From: Bacillus badius NBRC 15713
Lineage (GTDB): Bacteria; Bacillota; Bacilli; Bacillales; Domibacillaceae
Direction: 5' to 3'
Length of the DNA stretch: 60,085 nucleotides
Assembly: GCF_001591605.1 (NCBI RefSeq)
Contig: NZ_BCVF01000025.1
Coordinates: 1 to 60,085 of the forward strand
Shown: piece after piece, positions 15,033-23,482 of the stretch
How positions within the stretch are numbered: position 1 is the stretch's first letter
How the letters are laid out: every line of letters begins with the position of its first letter
The notes under the pieces: model-generated
Databases searched by the model: none
Told to the model about the DNA's origin: nothing
Seen by the model: the letters and a program-made list of their open reading frames with translations, nothing else
Translations under genes and position numbers: made by a program

Positions 15033-16613
15033 TTAATGATCGAACCGGTTCAAGGCCTGTTTTTCTTGCAAAAGCAGCTGGAATTCTTTTTCTAATTGTT
15101 CCGAAGGTTCAATGCTCAGCCGGCTAAGCACTTCTGATATCTTCATATCCAGCACAAGCAGCTTATCCGCATTCTTATCCGGATTCTTCTTTAGCTGTTT
15201 GCGCTGTTTGTACTGTTCATAGGTTCCTTCAAACAGCTCAATTTTCTGGTTGCGGATGACAGCCATTTTTGTAGCAACATTATCAATCAAGCGGCGGTCA
15301 TGAGAAGCAAAGATGACCGTGCCCGAATATTCTTTTAAGAGAGCTTCTAAGGCATAGGTCGCGTCAATATCAAGAAAGCTTGTCGGTTCATCTAAAATGA
15401 ACATATTAATATCACTTAAAAATAATTTAGCCAGTGCAGCTTTTACGCGCTCTCCTCCACTCAAGACGCCTGCTGGTTTGTAAACGTCGTCCTTGTAAAA
15501 GTGAAGTCTGGCAAGTACTGTCCGAATGAGTGCTTCCTCTTGTTTGGAGGTGGAGCGGACATTTTCCAAAATAGATTTCTTAACATCCAAAATCGTTAAA
15601 TGCTGGCTAAAGTAACCAATTTTCACAGCGGGAGAAATTGTCACTCCGCTGTCTTGATGGACTATTTTCTTTAACAAAGACGTTTTCCCGCTGCCGTTTG
15701 GCCCGATTACTGCCAGCTTGTCACCAGCGCGGATATGAAAATCAGGGCTATCCCAAAGCAGACGCTGGCCAATTGTGCCGGAAACCTGCTGCAGCCGGAG
15801 AACGATTCGATCTTGCAAAACCTCTTCATTCGGCAAGCTCATTTTAAGCGCCGGGTATTCCTTCACTTTTTCTGGTTTTTCCAGGTGGTCTATTCTCTTT
15901 TCAATTGCTTTCGCTGTTTTTTGCAGCTTTTTTTGCTTTTTTGCAAAGTAGGGACGTGCTCCGGTAATGCTTGCTTCTGAAGAACTTAATCCTTTAGGGG
16001 CTTTGGTTGCCTTCTCCGCTTTTTTCTCTTTTAACCGTAAAGCTTCTTCAAGTTGTTTTTTCTTGCATTCATACTTCTCATAAGCCAGCTTCTTCTGCCG
16101 GAACTCCGCCTCTTTTTGTACTTCATACTCTCTGTAGCTTCCTTTGTATTCTTTGATCTCACCGTCATTTAGTTCCCAAATCTTTGTACAAACCGTGTTC
16201 AAAAATGTCCGGTCATGAGAGACGATGACGAAGGAGCCCTTCCATTGAAGCAGTTTTTTCTCCAGCCATTCGATATGCTCTGTGTCAAGATGAGTTGTTG
16301 GTTCGTCCGCTAAAAAAATGTCCGGTGCTTTCATTAAAGCCTGCTGGATGTATGACTGTGTTATTTCTCCGCCGCTTCTAGCAGCATCCGTTGTTTTTAG
16401 CTGGGGCAAAAGCTCACATTGAGCATGGTGAATAATCGTTCCGCTTTCTCGAGGCAAGCCTCCAGCTAATATGCTCAACAAAGTAGTTTTTCCGCTTCCG
16501 TTGCGGCCCACCAATCCAATCCGGTCATTTTTATGAATATACAGTTGATCGATGTCTAATAACAAGCGGTCTTTTACATAATGCTTAATTTGCAAAGCTT
16601 CCAATAATAACAT
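15033..16613 (-). CDS. Vga-like ABC-F ribosomal protection protein
   Basis: A 526-aa soluble ABC-F protein with two ATPase domains. Walker A motifs are GRNGSGKTT (about residue 35) and GPNGSGKTS, Walker B motifs LADEPTTHLD and ILDEPTSFLD, with a lysine-rich interdomain linker. The end EVLSRLSIEPSEQLEKEFQ and the start LEALQIKHYVKDRLLL are nearly those of Vga(A), which displaces lincosamides, pleuromutilins and streptogramin A from the ribosome. The start at 16613 has GGGGGATG upstream; the ATG at 16628 has no site. A long attenuator leader precedes it. Confidence 0.9.
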   Translation of the reverse strand: MLLLEALQIKHYVKDRLLLDIDQLYIHKNDRIGLVGRNGSGKTTLLSILAGGLPRESGTIIHHAQCELLPQLKTTDAARSGGEITQSYIQQALMKAPDIFLADEPTTHLDTEHIEWLEKKLLQWKGSFVIVSHDRTFLNTVCTKIWELNDGEIKEYKGSYREYEVQKEAEFRQKKLAYEKYECKKKQLEEALRLKEKKAEKATKAPKGLSSSEASITGARPYFAKKQKKLQKTAKAIEKRIDHLEKPEKVKEYPALKMSLPNEEVLQDRIVLRLQQVSGTIGQRLLWDSPDFHIRAGDKLAVIGPNGSGKTSLLKKIVHQDSGVTISPAVKIGYFSQHLTILDVKKSILENVRSTSKQEEALIRTVLARLHFYKDDVYKPAGVLSGGERVKAALAKLFLSDINMFILDEPTSFLDIDATYALEALLKEYSGTVIFASHDRRLIDNVATKMAVIRNQKIELFEGTYEQYKQRKQLKKNPDKNADKLLVLDMKISEVLSRLSIEPSEQLEKEFQLLLQEKQALNRFDH

Positions 16614-16645
16614 ATACTCATCCCCCATTTTTTATGATTCAGGGA

Positions 16646-16752
16646 CAAAAAGCCCCCTATCTGGAGTCAGAATAGGGGACACAAATATAGGTGGACGCTA
16701 AAAAGAGGCTGCTCCTTTTAGGTTCAACTACAGAAGGACCTATCCTATTCTG
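16646..16752 (-). promoter_or_regulatory. transcription attenuator in the ABC-F leader
   Basis: On the minus strand a terminator stem CCCCTAT/ATAGGGG (16678-16672 with 16660-16654) is followed by a T5 run only about 35 bases before the start codon. Upstream, CAGAATAGG (16752-16744) is perfectly complementary to CCTATTCTG (16676-16668), which includes the terminator's 5' arm; this is a competing antiterminator. The layout is that of drug-induced attenuation. A further hairpin and two short upstream frames, one starting at 16849 (MKY) and one at 16829, lie in the leader. Confidence 0.75.
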
Positions 16753-16885
16753 AAAACTCCGCTTGAAGGCATCTTAAAGAAGACAGAAGCATTGTTCTGT
16801 AAAAAGTGCCTTCCATTGCTTGTTTTCATAAATAGGATTAGTACTTCATGTAATTGGTTCACCCTTCCGTTCTTTTATTCACACT

Positions 16886-16914
16886 ACTTTAAATGATATG
16901 CTTAGAGTTGTCAA
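16886..16914 (-). promoter_or_regulatory. promoter of the ABC-F gene
   Basis: TTGACA at 16914-16909 and TAAAGT at 16891-16886 on the minus strand are separated by 17 bases. The promoter is about 270 bases upstream of the start codon, leaving room for the attenuator leader. Confidence 0.7.
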
Positions 16915-17007
16915 ACTCCCTGCATGAACCGCAATCTATTTGGAAATAAGATGACTAAGGGCACTGCATGGGCAAGACTACCTGTTGAAAAAGGAGAGAA
17001 AGACTAC

Positions 17008-17295
17008 ATGGAAAACATTAAAGTTGGTGAAGTTTTTACAATTAGTGATGAAAATAATGAAGAGCAAGGTGTGGAAGTGCTTGCGGTCATTGAGATGGAG
17101 GGCAGTGTATATGCTGCCGTCGGATTTGTCGAGGACCTGCAGGAGGAGAGTGAAGAGGACATTGACATTTTCTTTTTAAAAGTCGATGAGGATGGCGATT
17201 TTACAGCTATTGCAAGTGACGAAGAATTCGATCAAGTTTCCTCCGCTTTCGATGAAATCATGCAGGAAGAAGAAGCGGACAGAAGCAGAGATTGA
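17008..17295 (+). CDS. DUF1292 family protein
   Basis: A 95-aa acidic protein. The start at 17008 (MENIKVGEVFTI) follows AAAGGAGAG. The pattern FTISDENNEEQGVEVLAVIE, YAAVGF and DIDIFFLKVDEDG is that of DUF1292 (YrzB-like), a beta-rich family common in Bacillaceae. The C-terminal tail EEFDQVSSAFDEIMQEEE is helical and acidic. Function unknown. Confidence 0.85.
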   Translation: MENIKVGEVFTISDENNEEQGVEVLAVIEMEGSVYAAVGFVEDLQEESEEDIDIFFLKVDEDGDFTAIASDEEFDQVSSAFDEIMQEEEADRSRD

Positions 17296-17446
17296 ACCGT
17301 TCTGCCCGAATAAAGGCAAGTTTCAGCACCTCTTACATAAGAGTGTGCTGTTTTTAGTTGGGAAGAATATTGTATGGAATGGAAAAGTTGAAATAGGAGC
17401 CTGCCTTTCGTGCCCGTCATGTGCAGCAGGCTCCCGCACACGGCAA

Positions 17447-17644
17447 TTAGTTCAAAAACTTATATCCGAATACATAGTAAAGAACCATGGAAGCACCGAG
17501 AAAGAAAGCAAAGAACAACACTTGCTGCGATACTGAACGATTTTTCAGCCAATCCCACCGTTTGTTTTCGATATCAAGCCAAAAAAAGTCTACAATGATG
17601 GCGACTAACACAATGGCAATAAACGTAGCAAAGTTCATCTGCAC
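17447..17644 (-). CDS. small two-span membrane protein
   Basis: A 65-aa protein with transmembrane segments at about 6-23 and 42-60 joined by a charged loop (DIENKRWDWLKNRSVS). AAAGGAG lies five bases before the GTG at 17644 and eleven before the in-frame ATG at 17638, so either could be the start. No family recognised. Confidence 0.65.
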   Translation of the reverse strand: MQMNFATFIAIVLVAIIVDFFWLDIENKRWDWLKNRSVSQQVLFFAFFLGASMVLYYVFGYKFLN

Positions 17645-17784
17645 GCCCGCTCCTTTCCTCTTTTGGTGTTTATTATACCATAATATGGAATGAAAGACAG
17701 AGGAAGGCGATGGTGATTTTCCATTATTTGAAACTTTCTGTTGTTCTGTTCGTATGTCTTGTTAAGGGCAAGGAGATGGAGGGA

Positions 17785-18165
17785 ATGTATGAGGTGAGCG
17801 AGGGCGGAGGGTGGTTATTCACTGCTGTGCCGGTGCTGGTCATCGTTGGTTTTGTAATTGTCTTTTTAGGGATCATCGGAAGGATGTTCAACGGACTGAG
17901 CGAATGGAAAAAGAACGAAGAATCGCCGCGCTTGTCTGTGCCGGCCATGGTGAAAACAAAGCGGGTACACGTAACAAGGCATAGTCATTCGCATGACGAC
18001 CACACGGCCAGTTCAACGACCACTTATTTTGTTACATTTGAATTTGAAAACGGGGATAGGTCAGAATTTCGGATCTCCGGCAAAGAATATGGAGTTTTGG
18101 CAGAGGGAGATACCGGTATATTGACCTTTCAAGGTACAAGATATATTGATTTTGTCAGAAAGTGA
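17785..18165 (+). CDS. DUF2500 family membrane-anchored protein
   Basis: A 126-aa protein. The start at 17785 (MYEVSEGGGWLF) is chosen for the AAGGAG ten bases upstream. There is one N-terminal transmembrane helix (about 10-32), then a soluble beta-rich domain with VPAMVKTKRVHVTRHS, a His-rich loop (HSHSHDDH), TTTYFVTFEFENGDRSEF, and GDTGILTFQGTRYIDF. This is the DUF2500 layout. Function unknown. Confidence 0.85.
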   Translation: MYEVSEGGGWLFTAVPVLVIVGFVIVFLGIIGRMFNGLSEWKKNEESPRLSVPAMVKTKRVHVTRHSHSHDDHTASSTTTYFVTFEFENGDRSEFRISGKEYGVLAEGDTGILTFQGTRYIDFVRK

Positions 18166-18259
18166 GTGCTGCCGTAATTAGCTTGCTGAATCACCAGCAA
18201 AGTGCCTGGAAGAAAAGCAATCTTTACTTTTCTTTCAGGCGTCTCCTGCTTAAAAGAGC

Positions 18260-18928
18260 CTAATGAAGAGAAGTTAACTTTTGTAACCGTTCCTTCATGA
18301 GTTTTTTCCATTCATCAGCTAATTCCTCAACAGCTAATAATCTCTGGATTCCTTCAATTTCTTTTGGTCTGTGAAAGTAAAGGTCATTTCCTTCGAGAAT
18401 AGATACTTGCTTGGGATGGGATTCCAATAGCCTAATATGGGAATCGCTGCGGACTGCGCCTTCTTCCAATACCCGGCATAAATAACCGGTAAATCCTGTT
18501 TGCACGATTCTTTTGAGAAGCACCGGGTTATCCGTCCGCTTGTTAATTGTGCTGCAGGGGATTCTTCCTTGTGTGACTTGTATAATTGCCTCTCCCAGCT
18601 GGAAAATATCACCGATGCACACGTCCTTTTCCAGCATATTCGTCACCGTTAGATTTTCTCCGAAAGCCGAGGCTGGCAAAGGGCGGGAAAATTCCTCTTC
18701 CCAAAATAAGTAATGCTCATGCGGATATACACATACAGCGCGGTCTGGTCCCCCATGATAGCGCAAGTCAGCCACTCCATCGCCTTTAAATCCTTCTTTT
18801 GTTAAGAAAGCTTCTGCGACCGGCTGTTTACAAATGCCTGTTTCCATCTCCTGGCCATCTCCATATGTCATTTTTTGAGGCAAGCCAATCGAAAAGTTTT
18901 TTAGTTCAATCGCTTTATTGCTTCTCAC
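18260..18928 (-). CDS. MOSC domain protein (YiiM-like)
   Basis: A 222-aa protein with a MOSC domain: GDGVADLRYHGGPDRAVCVYP, FGENLTVTNMLEKDVCIGD and the conserved cysteine in GRIPCSTINKR. The C-terminal 40 residues match the YiiM three-helix extension. Related proteins transfer sulfur or reduce N-hydroxylated compounds with the molybdenum cofactor. The start is GTG at 18928 with a modest AGGTACAG site. No cofactor-synthesis genes are nearby. Confidence 0.88.
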   Translation of the reverse strand: MRSNKAIELKNFSIGLPQKMTYGDGQEMETGICKQPVAEAFLTKEGFKGDGVADLRYHGGPDRAVCVYPHEHYLFWEEEFSRPLPASAFGENLTVTNMLEKDVCIGDIFQLGEAIIQVTQGRIPCSTINKRTDNPVLLKRIVQTGFTGYLCRVLEEGAVRSDSHIRLLESHPKQVSILEGNDLYFHRPKEIEGIQRLLAVEELADEWKKLMKERLQKLTSLH

Positions 18929-19183
18929 TTTTATCTGTACCTGCTTTCCTTGATTATTGATCCTTTTATTTTATCATTTGTCCGAATAGTAAGATAGGCT
19001 AGTCGTTCATCATACATGATTTGCGTTTCGTGCTGAAGCAAAGGTATGGTATGTACATTGCCTGCTTTCGTAGTTCTTTTTTACTTTATTGTGCACAAAA
19101 GGAAATCTTTTGTTTTGCTGAATGAGTGAGCGTAGTATAGTAAGCTTATTCAAGTAAGAGACAGAAAAGGGAGGTGACGTTTG

Positions 19184-19573
19184 GTGTTAAAGGAATTCAA
19201 AGAATTTGCTTTAAAAGGGAATATATTTGATCTTGCTATTGGGGTAATCATTGGTGCCGCCTTCGGCAAAATCGTATCTTCTCTTGTGGATGATATTATT
19301 ATGCCGCTTGTTGGGATTTTAGTAGGCGGAGTGGACTTATCCAAATTATCGATTAAAATTGGCAATGCAACTTTGGCTTATGGGGCTTTTTTGCAAACGG
19401 TATTGGATTTTCTCATTATCTCGCTCTCTATCTTTATGGTGATTCGCTTTTTCGCGAAATTTAAGCGTAAAGAAGAACTGGCGAAAGAGGAAGAAGTGGA
19501 AGTGCTGGATAAAAAAGAAGAATTGCTGGCGGAGATCCGCGATCTACTTCAGGGAGAAAGAAGCAGAGTGTAG
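19184..19573 (+). CDS. mscL: large-conductance mechanosensitive channel MscL
   Basis: A 129-aa channel subunit. The N-terminal amphipathic helix LKEFKEFALKGN leads into TM1 (FDLAIGVIIGAAFGKIV), then VDDIIMPLVG, TM2 (about 67-90) and a charged C-terminal helix ending EELLAEIRDLL. The start is GTG at 19184 by comparison with MscL proteins; TTG three bases earlier is also possible, both behind GGGAGG. It opens on membrane tension to release osmolytes during hypo-osmotic shock. Confidence 0.96.
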   Translation: MLKEFKEFALKGNIFDLAIGVIIGAAFGKIVSSLVDDIIMPLVGILVGGVDLSKLSIKIGNATLAYGAFLQTVLDFLIISLSIFMVIRFFAKFKRKEELAKEEEVEVLDKKEELLAEIRDLLQGERSRV

Positions 19574-19613
19574 GCCATATTTAAGAAAAACACCACGGTG
19601 GGTCGTGGTGCTT

Positions 19614-19815
19614 TCAGACTGTAGACAAACTCAATGAAAGTTGATGTTTGTCTACAGTCTTTTTGTTTTCGGGTGGATGGGGCTGTTGATTGTCACTCCA
19701 GGCGCTTCGATTTCCGCGGGGCGGGCGGTGAGCCTCCTCGGCGCCAAATCGCCAGCGGGGTCTCCCCTGTCCCGCAGATCCCGCTGGAGTCTGTGCGCCT
19801 TCCATTTCAATTAAT
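19614..19815 (+). repeat. Bacillaceae intergenic repeat, hairpin plus GC-rich module (copy A)
   Basis: The first 70 bases (19614-19683) form a long imperfect hairpin with a T-run (CAGTCTTTTTGTTTTC) and recur inverted at 22990-23059. The rest (19684-19815) is a GC-rich block rich in CCGCGG, CCTCC and CCCGC; its end (19757-19813) recurs inverted at 60029-60085. The hairpin lies directly after mscL and could serve as its terminator. This fills the 309-base gap before the next gene. Confidence 0.8.
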
Positions 19816-19882
19816 AGAGTACATAAGAAGAGGGAAGTTACACGAAATGGATATTTCTTCCCTATCTTGTCGATAAAGGAAT

Positions 19883-20173
19883 TTATGCCTTTTCATCCGC
19901 AGCAAGGAGGATCAGTCTGTAAACGATGAACACCCCAAAATAAGCGCCAGATGCTAAGAAATATGGATTAAGAAAAATACCATGAATGGCGGTCATGAAT
20001 ACAGTGTTGTCAACTAGGATTTGATAAATAGAAGCAGCAGCGATATTGCCGAATACGAGCGAGGCAACAATAGCAAGTATGTTAAAAATTGTTCGAAAGA
20101 TTTCCCTGTGATGTTGCAGGAAAGCCATAGCGATTGGAAAAGCAATACTAACAATTAAGATGAAAATTTTCAA
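19883..20173 (-). CDS. small multi-span membrane protein
   Basis: A 96-aa protein. The start is TTG at 20173, six bases after AAAGGAGG; the longer frame would place this site inside the gene. There are three hydrophobic segments (about 2-20, 31-54 and 73-91). No family recognised; nothing around it suggests a role. Confidence 0.65.
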   Translation of the reverse strand: MKIFILIVSIAFPIAMAFLQHHREIFRTIFNILAIVASLVFGNIAAASIYQILVDNTVFMTAIHGIFLNPYFLASGAYFGVFIVYRLILLAADEKA

Positions 20174-20400
20174 AAAGACCCTCCTTTGCAATAGATGGCG
20201 CTTAGCTAGTTATTACCTTAAATGCGGGCGGATAAACAAGAGGATAAAAGAGAAAATGACAGGATGGCTTCTCTGAGGAAAGGTTGGGCAGTAATCTAAG
20301 AGAGAGCGATCAAGTAATTAATATACTGGCCAGTTTGTACGCCTTCATTCATTTGGTATAAAACGGGCATGAAAAGCCTGTTGATGAGCCACTTAAAACA

Positions 20401-20754
20401 ATGATTGAATATTTACAGGAAGACGAAGTGAAGACTCTTTCGTGCCATAGTTTGCTTAATATAAACAGGCTGGAAGAAACAGATGATCCGAAAGAGCAAG
20501 TGGCAGCCGGTTTTTACGAAGTATCACAAAATTTTCTTGATTTTAAAGGGAATCAACAGACAGCGGAAGAAGAGTATAAAAGGCTTTATCTTTTCTGCGG
20601 CAAGCCGCTCAAAAATAGCTCTTCGAGAAAGGGGAAGGAAGAGAGAATTCTCGTTTTCCGTGCTACATTTTTAATAGAGGACCTGTTTGAGGTCAAAGCC
20701 AGGAGGATTTATAGGGCCAACTTGCGGGAGAGCGCCATTTTTGAAAAAAATTGA
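20401..20754 (+). CDS. hypothetical protein, possibly 5'-truncated
   Basis: A 117-aa soluble protein starting at ATG 20401 with no ribosome binding site. In-frame sequence just upstream (GHEKPVDEPLKT) also looks coding but is blocked by a stop, and frames further upstream look decayed. The body (DDPKEQVAAGFYEVSQNFLDF, YKRLYLFCGKPL, VFRATFLIEDLFEVKA) matches nothing I know. It may be a 5'-degraded gene. Confidence 0.45.
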   Translation: MIEYLQEDEVKTLSCHSLLNINRLEETDDPKEQVAAGFYEVSQNFLDFKGNQQTAEEEYKRLYLFCGKPLKNSSSRKGKEERILVFRATFLIEDLFEVKARRIYRANLRESAIFEKN

Positions 20755-20806
20755 TAAATTGTGATGTAGTGAAATTTTTGTTTGTCTAACGATGAGGGGG
20801 ATAGAG

Positions 20807-21346
20807 ATGAATATCGGAAAAGAATATTTGAAGGTCGTCCGGGAAAAGTTTCAAGAGATGAAAAACCTGGGGGAGAAGGCTGTTCGTCAATTATCAGAAG
20901 AGCAAATACACTGGGTATTTAATGAACAATCCAATAGTGTAGCGGTCATTATCAAACACGTAAGCGGGAATATGAAATCACGATGGTCTGATTTTTTAGT
21001 TTCCGATGGAGAAAAGCCGGATCGAAACCGAGAACAGGAATTTGAAGATAAGGGATCGACACAGCAAGAATTAATGGATGCTTGGGAAAAAGGCTGGGAG
21101 ATTCTTTTTCATGCGCTTGACGGTTTAGAAGAGCAGGATTTGTTAAAAACGGTTCTTATCCGTGGTGAACGCCACACTGTATTGGAGGCAATAGAAAGGC
21201 AGATCGTCCATTATTCCGCTCATATCGGGCAAATCCTTTATATCGGCAAGCAATTAAAAGGGGATAATTGGGAAAGTCTTAGTATTCCAAAAGGAAAATC
21301 TGAAGAATTTTTGCAGCAAATGCTAAAAAAGAATCCATCTCAATAA
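20807..21346 (+). CDS. DinB-like protein (DUF1572)
   Basis: A 179-aa four-helix-bundle protein. The start at 20807 (MNIGKEYLKVVREKF) follows GAGGGGG. The conserved NSVAVIIKHVSGNMKSRWSDF and VHYSAHIGQILYIGKQLKG supply the metal-binding histidines (the first in KHV, two in HYSAH) of DinB-type proteins. Members include bacillithiol-dependent transferases. Substrate unknown. Confidence 0.85.
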   Translation: MNIGKEYLKVVREKFQEMKNLGEKAVRQLSEEQIHWVFNEQSNSVAVIIKHVSGNMKSRWSDFLVSDGEKPDRNREQEFEDKGSTQQELMDAWEKGWEILFHALDGLEEQDLLKTVLIRGERHTVLEAIERQIVHYSAHIGQILYIGKQLKGDNWESLSIPKGKSEEFLQQMLKKNPSQ

Positions 21347-21389
21347 AGTATATCTTTTAAACTGGATTGATAGATAAAGGAGACAAGAA

Positions 21390-21908
21390 ATGGAGTTTTG
21401 TATGAAATTCGGGGATACCAATTTTATTGGGGTAGCCAATAGTGATACGTATCAATCATTTGTTGATGAAGACTGGGAGCTTGATAGTCTCTTGCAGCAT
21501 TTCGGGAATGAAATGAAGCGAGGGCATATTCTAGTGTGTCAAATGACAAATGAAGGAATTGAGCATTCTTGGAAGGTGAAGGTGCAGATTGGAGCGGAAG
21601 CAGCCGCTCAGCCGTGCTTCAGGAAAGCGCAAGGGTATATTGAAGTAACGAAAAACGAGCTGTACTTAGTGGATTATGACTGCTTGACGATGGCAGCCCA
21701 GTTTGAAGACAATACAGTTCCTCATACTAATTGCTCTAATTATAGGATAGAAATTGAAAACGGGTCCTATCAAGTGGAATTTGTCCAATATTATAATGTA
21801 GATACAGATGAGTATACAGGAACGAAGGAAACCGATATTTTGCTGCAATTGACTAAAGTAACAGACTTCCAGCCGGTCACTGATCGCGTGTTTTGGTGCA
21901 CATTCTAG
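21390..21908 (+). CDS. hypothetical protein, 172 aa
   Basis: A soluble, acidic, beta-rich protein starting at ATG 21390 behind AAAGGAGAC. Segments such as VKVQIGAEAAAQPCF, NELYLVDYDCLTMAAQF and SYQVEFVQYYNVDTDEYTG suggest a beta-sandwich somewhat like ComJ-type nuclease inhibitors, but I would not assign it. It sits 43 bases after the DinB gene and ends in a terminator, so the two may share a transcript. Confidence 0.7.
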   Translation: MEFCMKFGDTNFIGVANSDTYQSFVDEDWELDSLLQHFGNEMKRGHILVCQMTNEGIEHSWKVKVQIGAEAAAQPCFRKAQGYIEVTKNELYLVDYDCLTMAAQFEDNTVPHTNCSNYRIEIENGSYQVEFVQYYNVDTDEYTGTKETDILLQLTKVTDFQPVTDRVFWCTF

Positions 21909-21936
21909 AGCGGACTTATCGATATAAATAAGAAAA

Positions 21937-21997
21937 AAGAGAGGACACGCAAGCGGACATAGAATTTCCCGGCTGAGTGTCCTCTTTTATTTTATAG
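21937..21997 (+). terminator. terminator after the 172-aa gene
   Basis: AGAGGACAC near 21950 pairs with GTGTCCTCT near 21985 across a long interior and is followed by TTTTATTTTATAG. Confidence 0.7.
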
Positions 21998-22021
21998 GGG
22001 GGTAAGGGATATACTCTAATT

Positions 22022-22114
22022 ATGAACGATCAGTCGCAGCAAGAAAAGGAGAAAAATGTGGAAAATTACATGAGAGAAAAGAGTCGGCGCAAGGATAGAC
22101 CCAAACAGCAATGA
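22022..22114 (+). CDS. tiny hydrophilic protein upstream of the lysozyme gene
   Basis: A 30-aa highly charged frame (MNDQSQQEKEKNVENYMREK, then SRRKDRPKQQ). Its stop lies 21 bases before the start of the GH25 gene. The nearest Shine-Dalgarno-like sequence (AAGGG) is about 14 bases upstream, which is far. Codon content looks coding. It may be a small protein of the lysozyme operon. Unknown function. Confidence 0.35.
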   Translation: MNDQSQQEKEKNVENYMREKSRRKDRPKQQ

Positions 22115-22135
22115 ATGGTGGAGGAGGGACAGAAA

Positions 22136-22945
22136 ATGGGCAAAATTGCGGATTTATCTCATCATCAAGGGAGCATTGACTGGAGTAAAGCAGCAGCTGA
22201 GCTGTCTCTTGCTATTCTTAGGGTTCAAGATGGCATCAGAATGCGGGATCGGCAATACGAAAGCTATACAGCCGGTGCCAAGAGCTATGGTGTCCCGTTT
22301 GGCAATTATGCTTTTTGCCGCTTTGCTTCTGCCGAGGATGCCAAAAAAGAGGCGCAAGAATTTTGGAAGCGCGGTGACAAAGCTGCGTTGTTCTGGGTGG
22401 CGGATGTAGAGGTGAAAACGATGGATGACATGAAGGCAGGGACCCAATCATTTCTTGATGAGCTGCGGAGGTTAGGCGCTAAAAAAGTGGGCTTATACGT
22501 CGGCCATCATACATACAAGCTGTTTGAGGCAGATAAGATCTGCGCGGACTTCATTTGGATCCCCCGTTATGGCGGCAGGAAGCCGGACTATTCCTGTGAT
22601 CTTCATCAATATACGGCAACCGGTGCTTTAGCTGGCGTGAGAGGGCCGGTTGATTTAAACCAACTAACCGGAAGTAAACAGTTATCCTGGTTTTTGCAGC
22701 AAGAAGAGCTGAAATTAGCTGCCGCTGTAAAAGGACAGTATCGGGTTTATACGGGCACCTTTCATTCTGAGGCTGAAGCCGAAAAGCAGGCAAAGCGAAT
22801 CGGCAAAGAGCTGGGCTATCAACCATTCTTTAAGGAGAAAAGAGTGTGGACCGGTTTATTTGAAACGCTGGAATCCGCCAAGGAAGCTCAGCGGAAAATC
22901 AGCCTGACGTTTGGCTTTAATCCGATGATCAGGCGAGAAGAATAA
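22136..22945 (+). CDS. GH25 muramidase with C-terminal SPOR domain
   Basis: A 269-aa cell-wall hydrolase. The start at 22136 (MGKIADLSHHQGSIDW) follows GGAGGAGGG. Residues 1-185 are a glycoside hydrolase family 25 domain, with DLSHHQ holding an active-site Asp, FWVADVEV the second acidic pair, and QYTATG. Residues about 200-269 are a SPOR peptidoglycan-binding domain (QYRVYTGTFHSEAEAEKQAK). There is no signal peptide, so it needs cell lysis, a holin or mother-cell release. This is a phage-endolysin-like architecture without phage neighbours. Confidence 0.9.
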   Translation: MGKIADLSHHQGSIDWSKAAAELSLAILRVQDGIRMRDRQYESYTAGAKSYGVPFGNYAFCRFASAEDAKKEAQEFWKRGDKAALFWVADVEVKTMDDMKAGTQSFLDELRRLGAKKVGLYVGHHTYKLFEADKICADFIWIPRYGGRKPDYSCDLHQYTATGALAGVRGPVDLNQLTGSKQLSWFLQQEELKLAAAVKGQYRVYTGTFHSEAEAEKQAKRIGKELGYQPFFKEKRVWTGLFETLESAKEAQRKISLTFGFNPMIRREE

Positions 22946-22989
22946 GAAAAGTCCCGCTCTATCCACGTTCCTGAAGTGGAAAGCGATAG

Positions 22990-23059
22990 TCCCCATCCAT
23001 AAGAAAACAAAAAGACTGGAGACAAACGCCAATTTTCATTGAGTTTGTTTCCAGTCTGA
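22990..23059 (-). repeat. hairpin repeat, inverted copy B
   Basis: The reverse complement of this segment aligns over 70 bases with 19614-19683, including the CAGTCTTTTTGTTTTC tail. A T-A pair of the stem in copy A is replaced by G-C here, so structure is kept. It lies just downstream of cotD in the orientation of cotD transcription, where it could terminate that gene. Confidence 0.75.
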
Positions 23060-23060
23060 A

Positions 23061-23084
23061 GCCAGGGAGATCCCTGGCTTTTGA
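23061..23084 (+). terminator. short hairpin between GH25 and cotD genes
   Basis: GCCAGGGA/TCCCTGGC stem is followed by TTTTG on the plus strand; possible terminator for the GH25 gene. Confidence 0.45.
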
Positions 23085-23119
23085 AAGATCATGGTTCATC
23101 AATTGGAGGCGAATGTCTC

Positions 23120-23443
23120 TTAAAATCCGTATGGTCTTGGTCTCGGCATTGGCATTGGAGGACAGCAAGGATTAGGCGGCATGCCGCACATCATATGCTG
23201 CTCACAGCACTCATTTACAACGGATTCTGTGTGTGGAAAATAGTGCTGATGATTAATCATATGCTTGTTGACGGTAGTAGTATGGGAAGGATGAATATGT
23301 GGCACGACAGTGTTTATGATATTAGGTTTGACAAATTGCTGCGTCGGTGAAACCAATGGCGGATCGTATTGAGCAGGCAATACTTGAGGCGGACAAATGT
23401 GAGGCGGGCAGCCTCCAGGGCCAGCCCAAGGCTTGTTAAACAT
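23120..23443 (-). CDS. cotD: inner spore coat protein CotD family
   Basis: A 107-aa His/Cys/Pro-rich coat protein. The start at 23443 (MFNKPWAGPGG) follows AAGGAGG. The core VVPHIHPSHTTTVNKHMINHQHYFPHTESVVNE is the CotD signature. Unusual flanks are a PPHICPPQVLPAQYDPP stretch before the core and a Cys/Met/Pro tail (CCPPMPMPRPRP). It is deposited in the inner coat late in sporulation. A sigma-K-like -10 lies upstream. Confidence 0.9.
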   Translation of the reverse strand: MFNKPWAGPGGCPPHICPPQVLPAQYDPPLVSPTQQFVKPNIINTVVPHIHPSHTTTVNKHMINHQHYFPHTESVVNECCEQHMMCGMPPNPCCPPMPMPRPRPYGF

Positions 23444-23482
23444 ATCATAACCTCCTTTTTTTCGTAAGGTATTAAACAATAA

